From positions 1,054,001 to 1,118,000 of the forward strand of contig NZ_BNEM01000002.1 in assembly GCF_018327705.1 (NCBI RefSeq): a DNA stretch of 64,000 bases, written 5' to 3'. The position numbers and the translations under genes are program-made. This document shows positions 59,050 to 64,000 of the stretch, in pieces. Source of the DNA: Catellatospora sp. TT07R-123 (GTDB lineage Bacteria > Actinomycetota > Actinomycetes > Mycobacteriales > Micromonosporaceae). Each line of letters opens with the position of its first letter. Position 1 is the first letter of the stretch. The notes beneath the pieces were generated by a model. It was not told the DNA's origin. It ran no database searches and saw nothing but the letters and a program-made list of their open reading frames with translations.

Positions 59050-61323
59050 ATGAGCACCACCCAGCAGTACCAGGCCGCCGAGCTGCTCCTGCGCCGACCG
59101 GTCCGCCCCGGCGAGCTCGTCGTCGGCGAGAAGGTCAGGCCGCAGTGGATCGACGGCGGCACCCGGTTCTGGTACACCGTCAGCGACGGCACCGACCGCC
59201 GATTCGTCCTGGTCGACCCGGCCTCGGGCACCCGTGAGCCCGCCTTCGACCACGCCCGGCTCGCCGCCGCGCTCGCCGGAGCCTGCGGGCAGCCGGTCGA
59301 CCCGCAGGCGCTGCCGTTCCCGGCCATCGTGCCGGCAGGCGACGCCGTCGAGTTCGCCGCGTTCGGCGAGTACTGGCGCTGCCACCTGGACACCTATGTC
59401 TGCGAGCGGGCCGAGTTCACCCCGCCGGGCGACCCGCTGGCGGTCCCGTCACCCGACGGGAAGACCGCGGTGTCCCAGCGCGGGCACGACCTGTGGGCCC
59501 GCTCGTCGGCCGACGGCCGCGAATGGGCCCTGACCGACGACGGCGCCCCCGACTACCAATACGGCACCAGCCCGCAGGGCGTCGGCAACGGCACCCTGCT
59601 GCGCAAGTTCGGGCTGCCGCACCTGCCGCCCGCCGTGGCCTGGTCGCCCGACTCGACGAAGGTGCTGACCCACCGCACCGACGAGCGCGGCGTCCGGCAG
59701 ACCCACCTGCTGGAGGCCCGCCCCGCCGACGGCGGCGCACCCCGCCTGCACACCCAGCTGTACCCCTACGCCGGCGACGAGACCATGCCCCGGTCCGAGC
59801 TGGTCGTGCTCGACGTCACCGCCGCGACCATGGTCCGGGCGCAGGCCGAGCCGCTGCTCACGCCGATGCTGTCGCCGGTCATGGGCAGGTGGGCGTGGTG
59901 GGGCCCGGACGGCTCGGCGGTGTACCACCTCAGCCAGACCCGCGACCGGCACACCCTCGCGCTGCACCGGCTGGACCCGGCGACCGGCGAGGTCACCACG
60001 GTCCTCAGCGAGACCGGCCCCACCCGCGTGGAGCCCAACCAGTGGAACTACGACCCGCCGATCGTGCGGGTGCTGGCCGGCGAGGTGCTCTGGTACTCCC
60101 AGCGCGACGGCTGGGGCCACCTCTACCGCTACGACCTGACCACCGGCGAGCTGCTCGGACAGGTCACCGCCGGGCAGTGGGCGGTGCGGCAGATCCTGCA
60201 CGTCGACGAGACCGAGCGGGTCGTCTACTTCACCGCCTCGGGGCTGGTCGGCGCCGACCCGTACCGGCGCACGGTGTGCCGGGTCGGCCTGGACGGCACC
60301 GGTTTCGCCAAGGTCACCGACGACGACCTCGACCACGTCGTCACGGTCCCGGACAGCCTGGGCTACTTCGTCGACTCCGCGTCCACCGTCGACACCCCGC
60401 CGGTGACGACGGTCCGTGACTGGTCCGGGCAGGTGCTGGTCGAGCTGGAGCGCGCCGACGTCACCAAGCTGCTCGCCACCGGCTGGAGCGCGCCGGAGCG
60501 GTTCTGCGTCAAGGCCGCCGACGGCGTCACCGACATCTACGGGGTGCTGTACCGGCCGCACGGGTTCGACCCGTCCCGGCGGTACCCGGTGGTGGACCAC
60601 GTCTACCCCGGCCCGCAGGTCAACCGGGTCGCCCCGTGCTTCGACCCGGGCGGCATGGGCTTCGACGCCGAACCGCTCGCGGCGCTGGGCTTCGTCGTGG
60701 TCGCGGTGGACGGGCGCGGCACGCCCGGCCGCAGCAAGGACTTCCACGACGCCTCGTACGGCCGCCTGGCCGACGCGGGCGGCCTGGCCGACCACGTCGC
60801 CGCGCTGCGGCAGCTGGCCGAGACCCGGCCGTGGCTGGACCTGGACCGGGTGGGCGTGTTCGGCCACTCCGGCGGCGGGTTCGCCGCCGCACGGGCGATG
60901 CTGGACTTCCCCGAGGTCTACCGGGTCGGCGTCGCGCTCGCCGGTTCGCACGACGCCCCCACGTTCAACCTGGAGTTCGTCGAGGCGTACGACGGCGCCG
61001 ACAACCCCGAGGCCTGGCGGCGCAGCTCCAACGTGGAACTGGCGGACCGGCTGCAAGGCAGGCTGCTGCTCGTGCACGGCGAGCTGGACGACCGGGTCCA
61101 TCCGTACCACACGCTGCGCCTGGCCGACCGGCTCATCGCCGCCGACAAGGACTTCGAGCTGCTCATCGTGCCCGGCGCCGAGCACATGTTCATCGACTGC
61201 CTGGCCTACGTCCGCAAGCAGGCCTGGGACTTCCTGGTCCGCGAGCTGGCGGGCACCCGGCCGCCGGCCTACCGCCCCGCCCCGATCCCCCTCTACGAGC
61301 TGGTCGGCGAGCTGTTCGCCTGA
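59050..61323 (+). CDS. S9 family (DPP IV-like) serine peptidase
   Basis: Protein of 757 residues. N-terminal beta-propeller (about 60-480, DPPIV_N-like: AVSQRGHDLWARSSADGREWALTDDGAPDYQYG, PVMGRWAWWGPDGSAVYHLSQTRDRHTLALHRL) and a C-terminal alpha/beta-hydrolase with nucleophile GHSGGGF (S607), acid in GELDDRVHP (D680/681) and His in PGAEHMF (H712). No signal peptide, so it probably trims peptides in the cytoplasm. AGAAGGA precedes the ATG. Upstream DUF4097 gene is on the same transcript. Confidence 0.92.
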   Translation: MSTTQQYQAAELLLRRPVRPGELVVGEKVRPQWIDGGTRFWYTVSDGTDRRFVLVDPASGTREPAFDHARLAAALAGACGQPVDPQALPFPAIVPAGDAVEFAAFGEYWRCHLDTYVCERAEFTPPGDPLAVPSPDGKTAVSQRGHDLWARSSADGREWALTDDGAPDYQYGTSPQGVGNGTLLRKFGLPHLPPAVAWSPDSTKVLTHRTDERGVRQTHLLEARPADGGAPRLHTQLYPYAGDETMPRSELVVLDVTAATMVRAQAEPLLTPMLSPVMGRWAWWGPDGSAVYHLSQTRDRHTLALHRLDPATGEVTTVLSETGPTRVEPNQWNYDPPIVRVLAGEVLWYSQRDGWGHLYRYDLTTGELLGQVTAGQWAVRQILHVDETERVVYFTASGLVGADPYRRTVCRVGLDGTGFAKVTDDDLDHVVTVPDSLGYFVDSASTVDTPPVTTVRDWSGQVLVELERADVTKLLATGWSAPERFCVKAADGVTDIYGVLYRPHGFDPSRRYPVVDHVYPGPQVNRVAPCFDPGGMGFDAEPLAALGFVVVAVDGRGTPGRSKDFHDASYGRLADAGGLADHVAALRQLAETRPWLDLDRVGVFGHSGGGFAAARAMLDFPEVYRVGVALAGSHDAPTFNLEFVEAYDGADNPEAWRRSSNVELADRLQGRLLLVHGELDDRVHPYHTLRLADRLIAADKDFELLIVPGAEHMFIDCLAYVRKQAWDFLVRELAGTRPPAYRPAPIPLYELVGELFA

Positions 61324-61338
61324 CCGGCCGGCACTGCG

Positions 61339-61380
61339 GCAGAGCTCAGGGGCACCCGGACGGGTGCCCCTGAGCTCTGC
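61339..61380. terminator. Strong bidirectional terminator
   Basis: GCAGAGCTCAGGGGCACCCG at 61339-61358 pairs perfectly with 61361-61380 over 20 bp around GA, between the convergent S9 peptidase and pentapeptide-repeat genes. Confidence 0.8.
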
Positions 61381-62061
61381 TCAGCCTTTCTCCACGGCGA
61401 TGCCGAGCGCTGCGGCGAGCGTCCCGGACAGGCTGGCCAGGTCGGTTTCCGAGACGGTCGCCCCGGCCAGGCTGGCGACCCCGCCGACCCCGGTCAGCAC
61501 GCAGTGGCGAAACCGCGCCCGCACCACCTTGGCTCCGGAGAACTGGGCACCGTCGAGCTCGCAGTCCTCGAACACCACGTCGTCGAACCGGCACTGTGTG
61601 AAGTCCGCGCCGCTCAGGACGCAGTTGACGAAACGTACATTGCGCAGCCGGGAGAAACGGAACGAGCTCTGCCGCCCCCGGCACTCCGACACCGTGACGT
61701 CGCGGACGGCGCTGTTGGCCACAGTCATCCCCGTGATCCGGCAGCCCGCCAGCTCGACCCGCGACAGCGACGAGTCCATCAACTGCGCGTTCGACAGGTC
61801 GCAGGTGTCCAGCGCGCAGTCGGCGACCGTCAGATGATCCAGCCGCATCGCGCTCCACGAGCACCGCGCGACGGTGCAACCGGACAGCTCCGCATACTCG
61901 GCGGCGGGACCGTCGAACATGTCCATCGCCACGTACGCCAGGCCCTCGCGGGCCGTGTTCGCGGCCAGCGCGTGCGCGGGCAGCTCAGCGGGCTCGACGG
62001 TGCGCGGGAGCCGCGGGGGTGTGGGGTTTCGCCATTCCGATGCACCAGCCATGGTCATCAT
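61381..62061 (-). CDS. Pentapeptide-repeat protein
   Basis: Protein of about 226 residues with a run of A(D/N)LxX-like pentapeptides (CTVARCSWSAMRLDHL, CALDTCDLSNAQLMDSSLSRVELAGCRITGM, SGADFTQCRFDDVVFEDCELDGAQFSGAKVV). The fold is a right-handed quadrilateral beta-helix, as in QnrB/MfpA-type DNA mimics or unrelated scaffolds; the role here is unknown. The ATG at 62059-62061 is chosen from three clustered starts. Confidence 0.85.
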   Translation of the reverse strand: MMTMAGASEWRNPTPPRLPRTVEPAELPAHALAANTAREGLAYVAMDMFDGPAAEYAELSGCTVARCSWSAMRLDHLTVADCALDTCDLSNAQLMDSSLSRVELAGCRITGMTVANSAVRDVTVSECRGRQSSFRFSRLRNVRFVNCVLSGADFTQCRFDDVVFEDCELDGAQFSGAKVVRARFRHCVLTGVGGVASLAGATVSETDLASLSGTLAAALGIAVEKG

Positions 62062-62119
62062 GCTATTGCGCAGCCTGAACAGGCCGTCACCTGGCACGTG
62101 CACAGCCCGTCAAGAGATC

Positions 62120-62153
62120 GAGCCCGGCTCCTGATCTCTCAGGAACCGGGCTC
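62120..62153 (-). terminator. Terminator of the initiator tRNA gene
   Basis: GAGCCCGG-TCCTGA arms pair over 15 bp with one mismatch around a 4-nt loop, 16 bp downstream of the tRNA 3' end. Confidence 0.6.
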
Positions 62154-62167
62154 TCAGCTGTTCTCTC

Positions 62168-62242
<75 letters not shown>

Positions 62243-62284
62243 TCGGCTTGCCCAGCCTATGCCACCGCCGCCGACCGTGTCGAA

Positions 62285-62650
62285 TCATTTACCGGCGTCC
62301 TGTCCGGACTCGGGCGGCCGCGGGTGGAAGATCGACTCGATCAGCTCGCGCGCGGGGAGGGACGTCGGCGCACCAGCGGTGTCGAGCCCCGGCGCCGGGT
62401 TGTCCGCCCATCCCGCGATCTGGTAGCAGTCGCCGTCGTCTCCGGTCGCCCACACCTCGGTGTCGGCCGGGCGCCAGACCACGATCGCGTCCGGCCGGTG
62501 CGACAGCTCGGCCGTCATCGCGTCAGCGCCGCGGAAGGTCAGCACGACCTTGGCCGCCGCCGGGAACTCGTAGTACATCCCCTCCGGCTCGATCCACAGT
62601 GCGAACGGATCGCTGCCGGGCAGCGCCGACACGGAAAGGCTGAACTCCAT
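62285..62650 (-). CDS. Hypothetical protein, 121 residues
   Basis: Acidic soluble protein (MEFSLSVSALPGSDPFALWIEPEGMYYEFPAAAKVVLTFRGADAMTAELSHRPDAIVVWRPADTEVWATGDDGDCYQIAGW...). The beta-rich pattern suggests a small barrel. A similar arrangement is common in actinomycete genomes but no family was identified. ATG at 62648-62650 with a GATACA box just upstream, suggesting a leaderless start. Confidence 0.65.
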   Translation of the reverse strand: MEFSLSVSALPGSDPFALWIEPEGMYYEFPAAAKVVLTFRGADAMTAELSHRPDAIVVWRPADTEVWATGDDGDCYQIAGWADNPAPGLDTAGAPTSLPARELIESIFHPRPPESGQDAGK

Positions 62651-62671
62651 CGGTGTATCGTCGCACGTGGA

Positions 62672-63301
62672 TCAGCGGTGGGCGATCACGATCGCGCTCG
62701 GGGTGTCGGTGGGGCCGAACCGCAGCTGCGCCTGCACGGTGAACCCCGCCTCGCGCAGCAGTTCCGCCACCCGCTCCGGCTGGCGGCGGTACACGTGCAC
62801 GTGCATCGGATGTCCGCCGTAGCCCTCGGTCTTCAGCCGCGACGTGTCACCGGCGTGGAAGCCCAGCAGCAGCGGCGCCCCGGGCCGCAGCACCCGCCGG
62901 AACTGCGTGAACACCCCCGGCACCGCCTCGTCGGGTACGTGGATCAGCGACCAGGACGCGAGCAGCCCGCCCACCGACCCGTCCGCCAGCACGAGGTCCG
63001 TCATCGAGCCGACCTCGAACCTCAGCCCGGGGTGCTCGCGCCGGGCGATCTCGATCATCCCGGGCGACAGGTCGATGCCGACCGGGTCGAGCCCGAGCCC
63101 GTGCAGGTACGCGGTGACGTGCCCCGGCCCGCAGCCGACGTCGGCCACCGTCCCGCCCCCGGCGGTCTGCACTAGTTCGGCGAACAGCGCCAGCATCGAC
63201 CGCAGGTACGGCTCCCGCGCCAGCGCCCCGCTCACGAAGTCGGCGTAGCTCTGCGCGACCGTGTCGTACGAGGTGCGGGTGTCCGCCAGCCAACCATCCA
63301 C
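62672..63301 (-). CDS. Class I SAM-dependent methyltransferase
   Basis: Protein of about 209 residues. Motif I is VADVGCGPGHVTAYLHGLGLDPVGIDLSPGMI, followed by FEVGSMTDLVLADGSVGGLLASWSLIHVP and LRPGAPLLLGFHAG. The C-terminus is a short cap. Substrate unknown. The GTG at 63299-63301 has a TACGGT box eight bases upstream (leaderless type); a longer frame exists but lacks support. Confidence 0.85.
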   Translation of the reverse strand: MDGWLADTRTSYDTVAQSYADFVSGALAREPYLRSMLALFAELVQTAGGGTVADVGCGPGHVTAYLHGLGLDPVGIDLSPGMIEIARREHPGLRFEVGSMTDLVLADGSVGGLLASWSLIHVPDEAVPGVFTQFRRVLRPGAPLLLGFHAGDTSRLKTEGYGGHPMHVHVYRRQPERVAELLREAGFTVQAQLRFGPTDTPSAIVIAHR

Positions 63302-63349
63302 GGTCGAACACCGTACCCGACAGTGTGCGAGGCGGCCCCAGACCAGCCG

Positions 63350-63405
63350 AGTTGCCGGGCAGTCGGGCGAAAGCGGGGCGCGATACGACCGATTGCCCGG
63401 CAACT
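63350..63405. repeat. 56-bp hairpin element
   Basis: AGTTGCCGGGCA (63350-63361) and its complement TGCCCGGCAACT (63394-63405) are perfect over 12 bp, with a 32-nt loop that has further weak pairing. It lies in the 229-bp gap upstream of the methyltransferase. Confidence 0.5.
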
Positions 63406-63460
63406 TGCGGTGGGCTCCGCCACCCGGTACAGGGCGTCGGCAGGTGATCTTGAACTTATT

Positions 63461-63523
63461 TGTCCTATTGAAACATACATAAGGCGACTTGTGTTTGTGT
63501 CAATAGGACAGGAACATTAGGCT
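63461..63523 (+). promoter_or_regulatory. Promoter and 50-bp dyad before the NUDIX gene
   Basis: TGTCCTATTGA (63461-63471) is perfectly inverted as TCAATAGGACA (63500-63510). Inside, AAACA/TGTTT (63471-63475, 63492-63496) adds partial symmetry. A TTGTGT (63495-63500) and TAGGCT (63518-63523) promoter, 17-bp spacer, overlaps the right arm and ends seven bases before the ATG, so repression by the gene product is plausible. Confidence 0.6.
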
Positions 63524-63530
63524 GGCGCGC

Positions 63531-64000
63531 ATGAACCGAGACCATCTCTACCTGCGACTCGCCGTAGACCTGGCCATCCTCACCGTGCGGGACGGCGTGC
63601 TGAACGTGCTCGCGATCGAGCGGGCCAAACCGCCGTTCCAAGACCAGGCCGCCCTGCCCGGCGGCTTCCTGCGCGAAGGAGAGGACCTGGTCCAGGCCGC
63701 CTGGCGCGAACTTCGCGAGGAGACCGCACTGGACGGCGAGACTCTGCACCTGGAGCAGTTGGGCATCTTCGGCGCCCCGGACCGCGACCCGCGCGGCCGG
63801 GTCGTCAGCGTCGCCTACCTCGCGCTGGCACCGAACCTGCCCGTGCCCACCGCCGGCTCCGACGCCAGCGCGGCCCAGTGGCGCCCCGTGGCCGACGTGA
63901 CCGGGTGCCTGGCCTTCGACCACGACGAGATCCTGGCGGTCGCGCTCGAACGCGCACGTTCGCGGCTGGAGTTCACGACGCTGGCCACGGCGTTCTGCGA
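63531..64000 (+). CDS. NUDIX hydrolase, probably NrtR-type regulator, C-terminus cut off
   Basis: 156 residues are present before the window ends. The NUDIX box GGFLREGEDLVQAAWRELREET is complete. After it, VVSVAYLAL and ALERARSRLEFTTLATAFC match the linker that precedes a C-terminal winged helix in the NrtR/ADP-ribose-sensing regulator group, so a DNA-binding domain probably follows. Such proteins control NAD or pentose metabolism genes. The strong dyad in its own promoter supports autoregulation. Confidence 0.8.
   Translation, partial: MNRDHLYLRLAVDLAILTVRDGVLNVLAIERAKPPFQDQAALPGGFLREGEDLVQAAWRELREETALDGETLHLEQLGIFGAPDRDPRGRVVSVAYLALAPNLPVPTAGSDASAAQWRPVADVTGCLAFDHDEILAVALERARSRLEFTTLATAFC

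Overview
The window is very GC-rich actinobacterial DNA, most likely from a Micromonosporaceae soil saprophyte (Catellatospora/Actinoplanes-like). This is an inference from GC-biased codon use, a SAV2177-type methyltransferase, a DUF397 plus Scr1-type HTH pair, several apparently leaderless genes, and many secreted polysaccharide hydrolases. No plasmid, phage or CRISPR hallmark was seen.

Layout. 0-11 kb is mostly secreted polymer degradation: a partial GH51 arabinofuranosidase, a GH10 xylanase with CBM13, a PaaX-type regulator, a CE1 esterase with CBM2, an NmrA-type oxidoreductase with a TetR regulator, and M4 and S1 proteases that end in near-identical chitin-binding modules. 11-15 kb holds small regulatory and housekeeping genes. 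14-23.5 kb is a furanose-sugar system: on the minus strand binding protein, ATPase, two permeases, LacI regulator and an APH-type kinase; on the plus strand a divergent secreted GH2 hydrolase with two arabinofuranose-binding AbfB domains. 23.6-31.3 kb has a SAV2177 methyltransferase, a MetE-like protein, the DUF397/Scr1 pair, a DHA2 drug exporter and a GH18 chitinase. 31.3-39.5 kb has a membrane Ser/Thr kinase with an extracellular CBM4/9-like domain, a berberine-bridge-type oxidoreductase and assorted small genes.

39.5-56.2 kb is one translationally coupled seven-gene minus-strand operon for a non-ribosomal peptide: C-A-PCP; C-A-PCP-TE fused to an MFS exporter; a stand-alone AMP ligase; C-A-PCP; a carrier protein; a stand-alone C protein; and a DUF6605 (DMF-amidase-like) protein. 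Hand-read A-domain codes suggest a basic residue, serine and glycine. The thioesterase has Cys instead of Ser at its nucleophile position, as in beta-lactone and beta-lactam forming thioesterases. This is the best candidate for an undescribed system.

56.3-64 kb has a NagZ-type GH3 hexosaminidase, a DUF4097 plus S9 peptidase pair, a pentapeptide-repeat protein, an initiator tRNA, a methyltransferase and a truncated NUDIX (NrtR-like) gene behind a large dyad. Palindromic terminators separate most transcription units.
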